Source: Streptomyces griseoloalbus (GTDB lineage Bacteria; Actinomycetota; Actinomycetes; Streptomycetales; Streptomycetaceae). Taken from it: DNA of 64,000 bases. A program made the translations under genes and the position numbers. Below the pieces are notes generated by a model. The model saw nothing but the letters and a program-made list of their open reading frames with translations. It had not been told where the DNA came from and ran no database searches. Below, piece by piece: positions 49,901 to 57,879 of this stretch (its first letter is position 1; the number at the start of each line of letters is the position of its first letter). The DNA is taken from positions 303,203 through 367,202 of the forward strand of contig BMUD01000006.1 of NCBI GenBank assembly GCA_014650015.1. The letters run 5' to 3'.

Positions 49901-50194
49901 GATGTCGTCGGGCACGGCGGTCAGGCGGTAGCCGCCGTCGGCGGAGGCCACCGCGTCCGCGCCGAGCACCCGGCGCAGCCGCCCGACGAGGGCCTGCAGC
50001 GCCCCGGTGGCGTCGGCGGGCGGTTCACCGTCCCAGACCTCGTCGATCAGCAGTCCCACGGGGACGGTACGCCCGGGCCGCAGGGCGAGCACGGTGAGCA
50101 GCGCACGCAGCCGCGCCCCGCCGACCGGGACGACGGTGCCGTCGGGGCGGAGTGCCTGAGTCGTGCCGAGGATGCGGTAGCGCACGGGGTCCAT
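46925..50194 (-). CDS. Large AfsR/SARP-family transcriptional activator (BTAD-NB-ARC-TPR)
   Basis: The 1089-residue regulator starts at ATG 50194 (MDPVRYRILGTTQALRPDGT). The N-terminal OmpR-like winged helix and BTAD domain cover about 1-250 (VGGARLRALLTVLALRPGR; GALQALVGRLRRVLG; LDALRARHAAALALGEAEPS). An NTPase domain follows at about 270-560 with Walker A LLGPGGAGKTRLSQEA and a Walker B-like RRVLLILDNCEHV. The rest (about 650-1080) is helical and TPR-like. This is the layout of AfsR and related pathway activators, which bind 11-bp-spaced direct repeats and are controlled by kinase signalling or ligands. The pattern of repeats upstream of the adjacent DrrAB operon suggests a target there, as does its own location; no biosynthetic cluster is present in the window. 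Confidence 0.94.
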   Translation of the reverse strand: MDPVRYRILGTTQALRPDGTVVPVGGARLRALLTVLALRPGRTVPVGLLIDEVWDGEPPADATGALQALVGRLRRVLGADAVASADGGYRLTAVPDDIDLHRFERLAGEGLRALADGNPAKAAVVLDDALALWRGPALAGLPDRTAEAARVETRRLDALRARHAAALALGEAEPSLPELTALCDSHPLDEPLQALRLRALRDTGRTAEALAAFEDVRRLLADRLGSDPGAELRALHEQLLNESATPAAPEPSRPGNLRARLTSFVGREADIETLRADLAAARLVTLLGPGGAGKTRLSQEAAETVRQTTPDGVWLAELAPVDDPDAVPEAVLTAVGARETVLYGAGAEGMRAVSERHADPVERLAEHFAGRRVLLILDNCEHVVEAAARLVETLLQRCPGLTVLATSREPLGVRGESLRPVEPLPEPVALRLLADRGAAARPGFRTDSDEDTAAACAEICRRLDGLPLAIELAAARLRMLTPRQIADRLDDRFRLLTSGSRTVRPRQQTLRAVVDWSWDLLDEDERDVLGRLSVFAGGCDLAAAEAVCGPAALEALGSLVDKSLVVAAPSGDGEMRYRLLETVAEYAGERLDEAGRRAEAERAHLTYYRELARTTDPLLRGPQQLAAMGRLEREYENLRTALRHALSQRDEQEALCLALSLCWYWQMRDLRIEARNWCAEVMALGPDPFTEPVRPAAPLWQRCTDAPPPMTGEVLAEAWRGVHLAHMACMDTELDDWQTPQAQRKLRLIAATYEPGMPQTCRPPGMLWTFAVMLTGDMDRLYTVTEAAVRTCRETPGYEWELAANLQLRANLLANRSDWAGDALRDADESLRTYRRLGDAWGTAEAYSARGEANERGGAYEAAAADYEAAIERAERLGARSQKAVLMARLGSALLEAGHEERGERLLREVIDSRPGGHNEALPAARLYLAGWLGTVGRTAEAREHLRLLREEFRIAHYVVFDAFILGAEGWLDVVDGHAERALATVHQALRQAGDPVSAAIAPHMRSAFVSVGAAALAGLDGGSRARDAARCLGAADSWLPSGHVSGRTERIVRDHVKARIREVLDDAAYETAYEEGAALTPGEAAALL

Positions 50195-50434
50195 TCTCTC
50201 CGGTGGCGGTCCGTACGGTCACGGGGCCGGGCGGCGCGGCGGCGCCTTCGTGCGGGTCGTGGTGCGGGGCGCGGAGGCGGATCGACCGGCCGCCGGGCCA
50301 CCCGGATTCCGCCGGCGGGCCGTCCCACCCTGCGTGGAACCGGCCGACCGCGCGAGACGTTTTCCGGGTGCGCCCGGTACCGTCGGGCAGTCCCCCGCGT
50401 GTCCCACCGCGTGCCCCACCGTCCAGGGAGTCCC

Positions 50435-51229
50435 ATGACCACCGCCACCACCCGCCCCAGCGACCGGCGGATCAGCCCCGTCTTCCTGGGAATCCTGGCC
50501 GTCACGGCGGTCACCGGATGGGCCACCTGGACCGGGTTCGCCGAGCAGCCCGGCGTCGCCGTCTTCCTGTTCGTGACGGCCGCCTGGATCGTCTCCCTGT
50601 GCCTGCACGAGTACGCGCACGCGCGCACCGCCCTGCACAGCGGCGACATCTCGGTCGGCGCGAAGGGCTATCTCACGCTGAACCCGATGAAGTACACGCA
50701 CGCGTTGCTGAGCATCGTGCTGCCGGTGCTGTTCGTGATCATGGGCGGGATCGGTCTTCCCGGCGGCGCCGTCTTCATCGAGCGGGGCCGGATCCGCGGC
50801 CGCTGGCGGCACAGCCTGATCTCCGCGGCGGGTCCGCTGACGAACGTCCTGTTCGCGGTCGTGTGCACGGCGCCGTTCTGGCTGGACGCGCTGGACGGCG
50901 TACCGGCCGACTTCCGGTTCGCGCTCGCCTTCCTCGCGCTGCTCCAGGTGACGGCCGCGATCCTGAACTTCCTGCCGGTGCCGGGCCTCGACGGCTACGG
51001 CGTGATCGAGCCCTGGCTGTCGTACACCGTCCGCCGGCAGGTGGAGCCGTTCGCCCCGTTCGGGCTGCTGTTCGTGTTCGCGCTGCTGTGGGTGCCCGCG
51101 GTGAACGGCGCGTTCTTCGACGTGGTCGACTCGCTGCTGAAGGCCCTGGGGATCCACGAGTTCGACACGTACTGCGGCTACGAGCTGTTCCGCTTCTGGC
51201 GGGGCGAGAACGAGTTCTGCGGCATCTGA
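50435..51229 (+). CDS. Site-2-protease-like (M50) membrane metalloprotease
   Basis: The 264-residue protein starts at ATG 50435 behind AGGGAGTCCC. Six hydrophobic segments surround the zinc motif HEYAH (in WIVSLCLHEYAHARTALHSG) and the second metal-binding motif LNFLPVPGLDGYG (NxxPxxxxDG). Those are the ligands of intramembrane metalloproteases such as SpoIVFB/S2P. It would cleave a membrane-bound substrate, commonly an anti-sigma factor, but none is adjacent. The C-terminal 40 residues (YCGYELFRFWRGENEFCGI) have paired cysteines. Confidence 0.92.
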   Translation: MTTATTRPSDRRISPVFLGILAVTAVTGWATWTGFAEQPGVAVFLFVTAAWIVSLCLHEYAHARTALHSGDISVGAKGYLTLNPMKYTHALLSIVLPVLFVIMGGIGLPGGAVFIERGRIRGRWRHSLISAAGPLTNVLFAVVCTAPFWLDALDGVPADFRFALAFLALLQVTAAILNFLPVPGLDGYGVIEPWLSYTVRRQVEPFAPFGLLFVFALLWVPAVNGAFFDVVDSLLKALGIHEFDTYCGYELFRFWRGENEFCGI

Positions 51230-51252
51230 CGGACGTCGGCCCGTGCCGGAGG

Positions 51253-51468
51253 TCAGCCCGTGCCGGAGCCGTCCCGGGCCGCCCCGCCCCGCTTCACGTA
51301 GTACCAGGTCATGTTGGACGACAGGCCCGCCAGCAGCACCCACACGATGCCGATGAACACGCTGCCCCGCACGAAGGAGACAACGGCCGCGGCGACGGCG
51401 AGGACGCACACGGCGAGGGCGTAGAGGGCGAGTCGCCGGGAGTGGGTGGGCGGGGGCAGGGGAGGCAT
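51253..51468 (-). CDS. Small two-helix membrane protein
   Basis: The 71-residue protein is started at ATG 51468 (MPPLPPPTHSRRLALYALAV), with AGGAG nine bases upstream; a longer frame from 51531 is less likely. Two hydrophobic segments (LALYALAVCVLAVAAAVVSF; VFIGIVWVLLAGLSSNMTWY) with a short basic tail make a simple membrane hairpin. Conserved in Streptomyces but of unknown function. The start faces the npdG-like gene stop 68 bases away in the same direction. Confidence 0.65.
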   Translation of the reverse strand: MPPLPPPTHSRRLALYALAVCVLAVAAAVVSFVRGSVFIGIVWVLLAGLSSNMTWYYVKRGGAARDGSGTG

Positions 51469-51535
51469 GACTGCTGGCTCCTGTCGAGGGCACCTGTGGG
51501 GGACACTGCTACGCCGTCCAGTGTCCCCCATCGCC

Positions 51536-52261
51536 TCATACGTCCGTGACGCGGAGCCCGGCGTGCGCCTTGTACCGGCGGTTGACGGAGATCAGGTTGG
51601 CGACCAGCGACTCCACCTGGTGGGCGTTGCGCAGCCGCCCGGCGAAGATGCCCCGCATGCCCGGAATGCGGCCGGCCAGTGCCTGGACGATCTCGACGTC
51701 GGCGCGGACCTCCCCGAGCACCATCACATCGGTGTCGATCTCGTCGATCTCCGGGTCCTGGAGCAGTACGGCCGACAGGTGGTGGAAGGCGGCGGTGACC
51801 CGGGAGTCCGGCAGCAGCGCGGCGGCCTGCTGGGCGGCGCTCCCCTCCTCGGGCTTGAGGGCGTAGGCGCCCTGCTTGTCGAAGCCGAGCGGGTTGACGC
51901 AGTCGACGACGAGCTTGCCGGCCAGTTCCCCGCGCAGGGACTCCAGGGTCTCGCCGTGGCCGTCCCACGGCACGGCGACGATCACGATGTCGCTGCGGCG
52001 GGCGGTCTCGGCGTTGTCGGCGCCCTCGACGCCGTACCCGAGTTCATCGACCGCCGCCCGGGCGCGCTCGGCCGCGCGGGAGCCGATGATCACCTTCTGG
52101 CCCGCCTTGGCGAGCCGGTGGGCCAGGCCCTTGCCCTGCGGCCCGGTGCCGCCGAGCACGCCGACGACCAGCCCGGAGACATCGGGCAGGTCCCAGGGGT
52201 CCTTGGCGGGTGCCTTGGCGGTGTCCTTCGCGGGCTGCTGTGCGCTGTCGGTAGAGGTCAT
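51536..52261 (-). CDS. npdG: F420-dependent NADP oxidoreductase-like reductase (NpdG)
   Basis: The 241-residue protein starts at ATG 52261. After a Lys/Ala-rich leader (about 25 residues) the Rossmann dinucleotide motif reads VVGVLGGTGPQGKGLAHRLA with RAAERAR next, which marks NADP binding. The C-terminal helical half (LSAVLLQDPEIDEIDTDVMV; AGRLRNAHQVESLVANLISV) matches F420H2:NADP oxidoreductases. It would exchange hydride between NADPH and cofactor F420; actinobacteria use F420 widely in antibiotic and cell-wall chemistry. It could instead be an imine-reductase-like relative. Confidence 0.85.
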   Translation of the reverse strand: MTSTDSAQQPAKDTAKAPAKDPWDLPDVSGLVVGVLGGTGPQGKGLAHRLAKAGQKVIIGSRAAERARAAVDELGYGVEGADNAETARRSDIVIVAVPWDGHGETLESLRGELAGKLVVDCVNPLGFDKQGAYALKPEEGSAAQQAAALLPDSRVTAAFHHLSAVLLQDPEIDEIDTDVMVLGEVRADVEIVQALAGRIPGMRGIFAGRLRNAHQVESLVANLISVNRRYKAHAGLRVTDV

Positions 52262-52402
52262 GGGCCGACTCTACGTCCGCCGCGGCACCGTTCCCGGTGT
52301 GCGTGAGCCCCGTCACGGCGGTGCCCGCCGCGTCCCCGGGTCGGGCGAATCGGCATCGAACACGGGGACGCGGACGCGGGGTTGGGGGCAGGATGCGGTC
52401 GC

Positions 52403-53005
52403 ATGGATGCGGTACGGGTGGCATTGCTGCGGGACGTGCTCGCCGGGACCGAGTGGCTGGGCGCCACCCGACGGTTCGCGGGGACGCTGCGCGGGTCGGT
52501 GGTGTCGCACGGGGGCGGGCTGCTGCTCGTGGGCACGCCGGAGTACGAGCCGTGGCATCTGGCGGCGCACCTGGTGGACGAGGCCGCCTGGTCGGGCACC
52601 CCGGAGCTGGCCCCCACGCTGGTACGGCATGACGCGCGCCCCTCGGACCCCGCGCATCTGGCGGTGGGGCTGGGACGCCTGGAGGCGGCGCGGCGGGGTG
52701 AGACGCTGCTGGTGGTGGCCCCCGGTCAGCCGCCCGCCAGGCTTCTCGAGCGGGTCTGCGACGCCCGCCGGGCCGGGGCGACGCTGCTGGCCCTCGGTCC
52801 CGGCGCGGGCGAGCTCCCGGCGCTGGCCCACGAGGTCCTGCCCGTGCCCGACGGCTCGGAGCTGGACCTGGACACCGTGCAGCACCTGGTGAGCGCGGCG
52901 GCCGGGGAGAACGCCCTGCCGGTCCCCCGGGGCCGCCGCCGCTTCCGGGACCGGCTGTCGAGGCTGGCGGACCTGCTGACGGCTCCCCCGCCGACGCGCT
53001 GGTAG
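52403..53005 (+). CDS. Conserved Streptomyces protein, SIS-like Rossmann fold suggested
   Basis: The 200-residue protein starts at ATG 52403. The middle reads LLVGTPEYEPWHLAAHLVDE and later GETLLVVAPGQPPARLLERV followed by ARRAGATLLALGPGAGEL. This alternation of hydrophobic strands and helices resembles SIS/phosphosugar-binding Rossmann folds, although the Ser-rich sugar-phosphate loop is absent. Function unknown. It converges with the small 75-residue gene and lies in a conserved setting upstream of map. Confidence 0.7.
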   Translation: MDAVRVALLRDVLAGTEWLGATRRFAGTLRGSVVSHGGGLLLVGTPEYEPWHLAAHLVDEAAWSGTPELAPTLVRHDARPSDPAHLAVGLGRLEAARRGETLLVVAPGQPPARLLERVCDARRAGATLLALGPGAGELPALAHEVLPVPDGSELDLDTVQHLVSAAAGENALPVPRGRRRFRDRLSRLADLLTAPPPTRW

Positions 53006-53023
53006 TCCACGTGCGGCGTGGGG

Positions 53024-53251
53024 TCAGTCGTCCCGGTCGCTCGCGGGGGCGTCGTGCCACTTGGGGTCGTTCTCCCACTGGAGGTTGCGGTCGCGGGCCG
53101 TGGCCATGGCGTGTTCGGCCTCGGTGCGGCTCGCGTACGGGCCGAAGCGGTCCTTGCCGGGGCAGTCCGGGCCCTCCTCGACCTTCTTGTGCTCCAGGCA
53201 GTAGTACCACTCGCCCGGCTTTCCGACCGTCCGCTTCTTGAACAGGGGCAT
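53024..53251 (-). CDS. Small conserved protein with SPOR-like motif
   Basis: The 75-residue protein starts at ATG 53251 (MPLFKKRTVGKPGEWYYCLE) after GAGGAGCCGGTC. It has CLEH and two cysteines (YYCLEHKKVEEGPDCPG) and a short DRFGPYASRTEAEHAM segment reminiscent of SPOR-type repeats. Short, hydrophilic and conserved in Streptomyces; function unknown. It lies divergent from map with a 59-base gap. Confidence 0.75.
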   Translation of the reverse strand: MPLFKKRTVGKPGEWYYCLEHKKVEEGPDCPGKDRFGPYASRTEAEHAMATARDRNLQWENDPKWHDAPASDRDD

Positions 53252-53310
53252 GACCGGCTCCTCTCGCCACGAAGATGGTCCCCCATCGCCGCTGAATTAG
53301 ACTCGCCGGC

Positions 53311-54168
53311 ATGTCTGGCCAGTCACTGCTCGCACCGGGGGAACTGTCCCCCACCCGTTCCGTACCCGGGAACATCCGTCGTCCCGACTACGTCGGCAAG
53401 CCCGCCCCGACGCCGTACACAGGGCCGGAGGTGCAGACGCCCGAGACGATCGAGGCGATGCGGACCGCCGGCCGGATCGCGGCACGGGCGATGGAGGAGG
53501 CCGCGAAGCTCATCGCGCCCGGCGTGACGACGGACGAGCTGGACCGGGTGGCACACGCGTACATGTGCGACCACGGCGCCTACCCCTCGACGCTCGGCTA
53601 CCGCGGTTTCCCCAAGTCGCTGTGCACCTCGGTCAACGAGGTGATCTGCCACGGCATCCCCGACTCGACGGTGCTGCGCGACGGCGACATCGTCAACCTG
53701 GACGTGACGGCGTACATCGGCGGGGTGCACGGCGACAACAACGCCACGTACCTGGTGGGCGACGTGGACGAGGAGAGCCGGCTGCTGGTGGAGCGCACCC
53801 GCGAGTCGCTCAACCGTGCGATCAAGGCGGTCAAGCCGGGCCGGCAGATCAACATCATCGGCCGGGTGATCGAGTCGTACGCCAAGCGTTTCGGCTACGG
53901 CGTGGTCCGTGACTTCACCGGTCACGGCATCAACTCGTCGTTCCACTCGGGCCTGATCATCCCGCACTACGACAGCCCGCACGCGACGACGGTGATCCAG
54001 CCGGGGATGACCTTCACCATCGAGCCGATGCTGACGCTGGGGACCCACGAGTACGACATGTGGGACGACGGCTGGACGGTCGTGACGAAGGACCGCAAGC
54101 GGACCGCGCAGTTCGAGCACACGCTGGTGGTGACGGAGACGGGCGCGGAGATCCTGACCCTGCCGTAG
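53311..54168 (+). CDS. map: Methionine aminopeptidase, type I
   Basis: The 285-residue enzyme starts at ATG 53311. The N-terminal ~35 residues ([20 protein letters not shown]) are the proline-rich extension of actinobacterial class-1c enzymes. The pita-bread metal site is complete: H in [13 protein letters not shown] in [16 protein letters not shown] (two Asp), H in [14 protein letters not shown] in [10 protein letters not shown] and E in [13 protein letters not shown]. It removes the initiator Met from nascent proteins. A hairpin terminator with TTCG loop ends the gene; the downstream heme oxygenase has its own iron-controlled promoter. Confidence 0.97.
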   Translation: MSGQSLLAPGELSPTRSVPGNIRRPDYVGKPAPTPYTGPEVQTPETIEAMRTAGRIAARAMEEAAKLIAPGVTTDELDRVAHAYMCDHGAYPSTLGYRGFPKSLCTSVNEVICHGIPDSTVLRDGDIVNLDVTAYIGGVHGDNNATYLVGDVDEESRLLVERTRESLNRAIKAVKPGRQINIIGRVIESYAKRFGYGVVRDFTGHGINSSFHSGLIIPHYDSPHATTVIQPGMTFTIEPMLTLGTHEYDMWDDGWTVVTKDRKRTAQFEHTLVVTETGAEILTLP

Positions 54169-54183
54169 ACCTGCCCGACCCGC

Positions 54184-54213
54184 TGCCCGCCCTCTTCGGA
54201 GGGCGGGCATTTT
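54184..54213 (+). terminator. Intrinsic terminator of map
   Basis: Perfect 11-base arms (54184-54194 and 54199-54209) with a stabilising TTCG loop, followed by TTTT at 54210-54213, the canonical form rare in this genome. Confidence 0.95.
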
Positions 54214-54262
54214 CGTGCCGTGACAGGGTAGGAAGTTACCGACAACCCGTCGGCAACCGTTG

Positions 54263-54281
54263 ACTTAGGCAAGCCTAACCA
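54263..54281 (+). promoter_or_regulatory. Iron box (DmdR/IdeR operator) upstream of heme oxygenase
   Basis: TTAGGCAAGCCTAA (54265-54278) is a palindrome with 12 of 14 symmetrical positions matching the consensus TTAGGTTAGGCTAACCTAA of DtxR-family iron repressors. It lies 17-35 bases before the heme oxygenase start, so it should block transcription when iron is plentiful. Confidence 0.85.
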
Positions 54282-54297
54282 TAGAAGATCTGGACTC

Positions 54298-54945
54298 ATG
54301 GACTCCTTCTCCGCTCTCATCCGCACCGCCTCCCACGAGCAGCACGTGGAGGCGGAGACGTCGACGTTCATGAGTGATCTGCTGGGCGGCGGGCTGGGGG
54401 TGGACGCGTACGCGCGCTACACCGAGCAGCTGTGGTTCGTGTACGAGGCACTGGAGTCCGCCGCGCGGCGGCTGGCGCCGGACCCGGTGGCCGGACCCTT
54501 CATCCAGCCGGAGCTGTTCCGGCTGGCCTCGCTGGAGCGGGACCTGGCCCACCTGCGCGGTCCCGACTGGCGCTCCACACTGACCGCCCTCCCCGCCACG
54601 CAGACGTACGCGGCCCGCGTCGCCGAGTGCGCCCGCACCTGGCCGTCCGGCTACGTCGCCCACCACTACACCCGCTACCTGGGCGACCTCTCCGGCGGCC
54701 AGATCATCCGCGGCAAGGCGGAGAAGACGTGGGGGTTCGAGCGGAAGGGCGACGGCGTCCGCTTCTACGTCTTCGAGAACATCTCCAACCCGGCGGCCTT
54801 CAAGCGGGGTTACCGCGAACTCCTGGACGCGGTCCCGGCGGACGACCTGGAGAAGCAGCGCATCGTGACGGAGTGCAAGCGGGCGTTCGCGCTGAACACG
54901 GACGTCTTCCGGGCGCTGGGCGAGGAGTTCCCCTTGTCGGCGTGA
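54298..54945 (+). CDS. hmuO: Biliverdin-forming heme oxygenase (HmuO/HO-1 family)
   Basis: The 215-residue protein starts at ATG 54298. By comparison with HmuO, H16 in HEQHVEAET aligns with the proximal heme ligand (SHEQHVEAETSTFMSDLLGG in the first helix), and YLGDLSGGQIIRGKAEKTWG is the distal-helix signature. The reaction opens heme with O2 and electrons to biliverdin, CO and iron, allowing growth on heme iron. The iron-box promoter fits such a role. No heme importer is adjacent. Confidence 0.95.
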   Translation: MDSFSALIRTASHEQHVEAETSTFMSDLLGGGLGVDAYARYTEQLWFVYEALESAARRLAPDPVAGPFIQPELFRLASLERDLAHLRGPDWRSTLTALPATQTYAARVAECARTWPSGYVAHHYTRYLGDLSGGQIIRGKAEKTWGFERKGDGVRFYVFENISNPAAFKRGYRELLDAVPADDLEKQRIVTECKRAFALNTDVFRALGEEFPLSA

Positions 54946-55295
54946 CTCCCTGAGCCTTCCTACGGCCTCACTTCACCACGGCGACGCGGGGCGGGAGGGA
55001 GACACCCTCTACTGAAAAGTGCGAGCAGCGGACAGGGCAATGTCAGCCAGGCGCTCGGATGAGCGACGTATGGACAGCGGCGACTGAAATGTTCACGCTT
55101 TTCAAGTGGGCGGGGCCGCGGAGCCGCCTCAACGCCCTTCGTTCTCGACGTCATGGAAGGCCCGGGCCGGCCTGGATGACGGCGCCGATTCGGGCCCGAC
55201 GCCGGAGATCCACATCACCCGAAGCACTCCCCGGTCCGTACGGCCGGCGGCTCGGCCGCGTAGTGAGGTCGAGTTCCCCGGTGAACGCTCGCCGG
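54946..55295. other. Intergenic stretch, nothing recognised
   Basis: The 350 bases between heme oxygenase and the end of the alcohol dehydrogenase remnant hold no frame with a ribosome site or a motif I recognise. A plus-strand frame open from 55059 (106 codons) overlaps the dehydrogenase antisense and looks non-coding. Confidence 0.4.
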
Positions 55296-56276
55296 TCAGT
55301 CCAGGTCGGACATGTCGAGGACGAAGCGGTAGCGGACGTCGTTGCGGCCGAGGCGGTCGAGGGCCTCGTTCACCCGTGACGAGGCGAGCAGTTCGATGTC
55401 GGCGGTGATCACGTGCTCGGCGCAGAAGTCCAGCATGGCCGCGGTCGCGGGCCTGCCGCCGCTGCCCACGGAGCTGAGCTTCTTGCGGCCCACGAGCAGG
55501 TCCATGGTCTCCACGGTGACGGGGCCGAGGTGTCCGACGAGGCTGAGCGTGCCGTCCATGGCGACCAGCCGCAGGTACGGGCCGAGGTCGTGCGGGGCGG
55601 AGATGGTGTCGATGACGACGTCGAACCGGTCCCGGGCGTCGGCCATCTGTTCCGGGTCCGTGGAGACGACCAGGCCCCGGGCGCCGAGCCGGCAAGCATC
55701 GTCGGCCTTGTCGGATGAGCGGCTGACGACCGACGTCTCGGCTCCCAGCGCCACGGCGAACTTGACCGCGAGATGGCCCAAGCCGCCCAGTCCCGCCACC
55801 GCGACGCGGGTCCCCGGGCCCACGCCCGAACTGTGCAGCGGCTCCCAGACGGTGACCCCGGCGCAGAGCAGAGGCGCGGCGGCGGCAGGATCCAGGCCGG
55901 CGGGAAGCGCGTAGGCGAACCCCTCGCGGACGACGTACTCGCGGGAGTAGCCGCCCAGGGTGGCCGATCCGTCGTGCCGGTCGGCGCCGCCGTAGGTCAG
56001 GGTCGGGAAGGTGTGGCAGAAGTTCTCCTGGCCGGCCCGGCACATGGTGCGGTCGCCGCAGGAGTCGACGATGTTACCGACCGCGACAGCGTCGCCGACG
56101 GAGAAGCGGGTGACCGCGGGCCCCGCCTCGGTCACCACGCCCGTGAACTCGTGCCCCGGAACCAGAGGACGGCCCGCTTCACCGTCGTGGCCGCGGACGG
56201 CGTGCAGATCGGTGTGGCAGACGCCGCAGTAGTCGACCCGGACCGCGAGGTCGTGGCTACAGCCCCGGCGCCGCAC
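55296..56276 (-). pseudogene. N-terminally truncated zinc alcohol dehydrogenase (MDR family)
   Basis: The frame encodes 326 residues, homologous to NAD(P)-dependent alcohol dehydrogenases of about 350. Zinc-ligand regions DYCGVCHTDLHAVRGHDG and VPGHEFTGVV, structural-zinc cysteines (CGDRTMCRAGQENFCH), and cofactor motif AGLGGLGHLAVKFAVALGA are present. The usual first ~25-30 residues before D-V-A-V-R-V-D-Y-C are missing: the match starts at HDLAVRVDYCG, and the seven codons before it (MRRRGCS, GTG start) come from the adjoining element. The break at about 56250 is where an integrative element begins. Lacking the first strands, the enzyme may be inactive; the core catalytic residues are intact, so this is marked as a broken gene. 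Confidence 0.85.
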
Positions 56277-56344
56277 TCCTGGCTGCCGCCGTCTTGCACC
56301 GCAGAGAACTGGAACGCCGGTTCATCGCCGAAGGGGGCTGCTGA
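56253..56344 (+). pseudogene. C-terminal fragment of an element gene upstream of xis
   Basis: The frame ends at TGA 56342-56344, which overlaps the xis ATG by one base (TGATG), showing translational coupling. The last residues are GYSPGAALLAAAVLHRRELE then RRFIAEGGC. I cannot name the protein; in Streptomyces integrative elements the gene here is usually a replication or transfer gene, but that is inference. The 5' part is lost at the join with the alcohol dehydrogenase. Confidence 0.5.
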
Positions 56345-56571
56345 TGACCTCGCCCCCACCCACCGTCCTCCACCCGGAGACAGAGCCCGCGCTGGACCTG
56401 CTGACGGTTCCCCAGGTCATGGCCCGCCTCCAGCTCGGCCGCTCCGCCGTCTACGACCTCCTCCGCACCCGCCAGCTCGCCTCAATCAGCCTCGGCCGCG
56501 CCCGCCGCATCCCCACCCACGCCCTGACCGACTTCATCCGCACCCGCCTCGAACAGGAAGCCGCCGCCTGA
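56344..56571 (+). CDS. xis: Excisionase-like MerR/HTH DNA-binding protein of integrative element 1
   Basis: The 75-residue protein starts at ATG 56344. LLTVPQVMARLQLGRSAVYD and LLRTRQLASISLGRARRIPT make the helix-turn-helix/winged module of helix_turn_helix_17-type excisionases, with residues S-A-V-Y-D recognising DNA and the tail EQEAAA. It ends in a TGATG overlap with the integrase gene. In elements of this type (pSAM2/SLP1 class) Xis plus Int drive excision from the chromosome. A homologous but truncated copy lies at 58862-58987. Confidence 0.9.
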   Translation: MTSPPPTVLHPETEPALDLLTVPQVMARLQLGRSAVYDLLRTRQLASISLGRARRIPTHALTDFIRTRLEQEAAA

Positions 56572-57848
56572 TGACCGCGCCCCGAGACACCCTCGCCTCC
56601 CGCCGTACCCGCGCCAACGGTGACGGAACCGTCTACCAGCGCAAGGACGGCCGCTGGGAAGCCGCCGGATACGTCCTCGCCCCCGGCAACACCCGTCGCC
56701 GTGTGCGCGTCTACGGCACCACCCGCAAAGAAGCCCTGGCCAAGCTCACCGAGAAGATCGCCTCCAGCAACCGCGGCCTCCCCGTCCCCTCCGCGCAGGG
56801 CAGCGTGGCCGCGTACCTGACGTACTGGCTGGAGAACGTCGCTGTCCACCACCTCCGCGATACCACCCACACCCGCTACACCACCTGCGTCCACCGATAC
56901 CTCATCCCCGGCCTCGGCAAGAAGAAGCTCGCCAAGCTCACCGCCAAGGACATCCGCACCTGGCTCAACCAGCTCCGTACCACCTGTCAGTGCTGCACGC
57001 GAAACATCGACGCCCGGCGCGAACAGCCCCGCTGCTGCGCCGTCGGCCAGTGCTGCCGCAAACTGCTCTCCCCGCTGACGCTCACCTACATACACTCCGT
57101 GCTCAAGTCCGCCCTGGAACACGCCGTGCGCGAGGAGGAGCTCCCGCGCAACGTCGCCCGCAACGTCCGCACCGGCACCCCACGCCCCCGCCGCTTCGAA
57201 CCCCTCACCGCCGAAGAAGCCCGGCAGTTCCTCACCGCCGCCCAGGACCACCGGTTGCACGCACTGTTCGAACTCGCTCTCCACACCGGACTCCGCAAGG
57301 GCGAACTCCTCGGCCTGCGATGGACAGACCTCGACCTCGACGAGGGCACCGCCGCAATCCGCCGCACCCTTCAGCGCACCGCCGCAGGCGGACTCACCAC
57401 GCTGCCCACCAAAACGCGGGCCTCCGAGCGCCGCATCGTCCTCCCCACCCGCTGCGTCCAGTCGCTGAAGCTCTACCACGAGCAGCAGAAGCGCGAGCGT
57501 GAGGCCGCGGGCACCACATGGCAGCACGACGGGCACGTGTTCACCACCACGCAGGGCCGACCGATCGACCCAACCAACCTCACCCGCGCCTTCACCACGC
57601 TCCTCCGCAAGGCCGGCCTCCGCCGCATCCGCTTCCACGACCTCCGCCACTCGACCGCCACCCTCCTTCTGGAACAGGGCGTCGAACTTGTCGTCATCAA
57701 GGAATTTTTCGGCCACGCCCACATCGGCGTCACCGCCACCGTCTACGCCCACGTACGCATCCGCCTCCAGCGCGACGCCATCGACACCCTCAGCGCCGCA
57801 CTCAGCAACAGCGCGAGCAAGCCGCCCTGCGCCGCCTCGGTCCGCTGA
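56571..57848 (+). CDS. int: Tyrosine recombinase (integrase) of integrative element 1
   Basis: The 425-residue protein starts at ATG 56571. An N-terminal AP2-like arm-binding domain (ANGDGTVYQRKDGRWEAAGY; VRVYGTTRKEALAKLTEKIA) is followed by a SAM-like core-binding domain (about 95-185) with a cysteine-rich insert (CQCCTRNID; CCAVGQCCRK), then the catalytic domain with R in ALHTGLRKGELLGLRW, the second box HDLRHSTATLLLEQ (H-x-x-R), H in FGHAHIGVTATVYAHV and the nucleophile Tyr in that same segment (TVYAHV). All catalytic residues are intact. It should integrate and excise the element; a TTGCCGTCA-type repeat pair follows the gene. No tRNA target was found next to it. Confidence 0.95.
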   Translation: MTAPRDTLASRRTRANGDGTVYQRKDGRWEAAGYVLAPGNTRRRVRVYGTTRKEALAKLTEKIASSNRGLPVPSAQGSVAAYLTYWLENVAVHHLRDTTHTRYTTCVHRYLIPGLGKKKLAKLTAKDIRTWLNQLRTTCQCCTRNIDARREQPRCCAVGQCCRKLLSPLTLTYIHSVLKSALEHAVREEELPRNVARNVRTGTPRPRRFEPLTAEEARQFLTAAQDHRLHALFELALHTGLRKGELLGLRWTDLDLDEGTAAIRRTLQRTAAGGLTTLPTKTRASERRIVLPTRCVQSLKLYHEQQKREREAAGTTWQHDGHVFTTTQGRPIDPTNLTRAFTTLLRKAGLRRIRFHDLRHSTATLLLEQGVELVVIKEFFGHAHIGVTATVYAHVRIRLQRDAIDTLSAALSNSASKPPCAASVR

Positions 57849-57850
57849 CG

Positions 57851-57872
57851 TTGCCGTCATCTACTGCCGTCA
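57851..57872. repeat. TTGCCGTCA direct-repeat pair after int 1
   Basis: TTGCCGTCA at 57851-57859 and CTGCCGTCA at 57864-57872. A near-identical pair follows the second integrase and a third lies at 61287-61307. They may be integrase arm-binding or att-associated sites. Confidence 0.7.
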
Positions 57873-57879
57873 AACGCCT

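Noticed and set aside
46922-50434. Upstream extension of the M50 protease frame
   Set aside because: Antisense to the SARP gene; real start at 50435.
55059-55379. Plus-strand ORF in the gap after heme oxygenase
   Set aside because: Overlaps the dehydrogenase end antisense; no ribosome site or motif.
55773-56570. Upstream extension of integrase 1 by 266 codons
   Set aside because: Antisense to the dehydrogenase and overlapping xis; the ATG after xis matches the family start.
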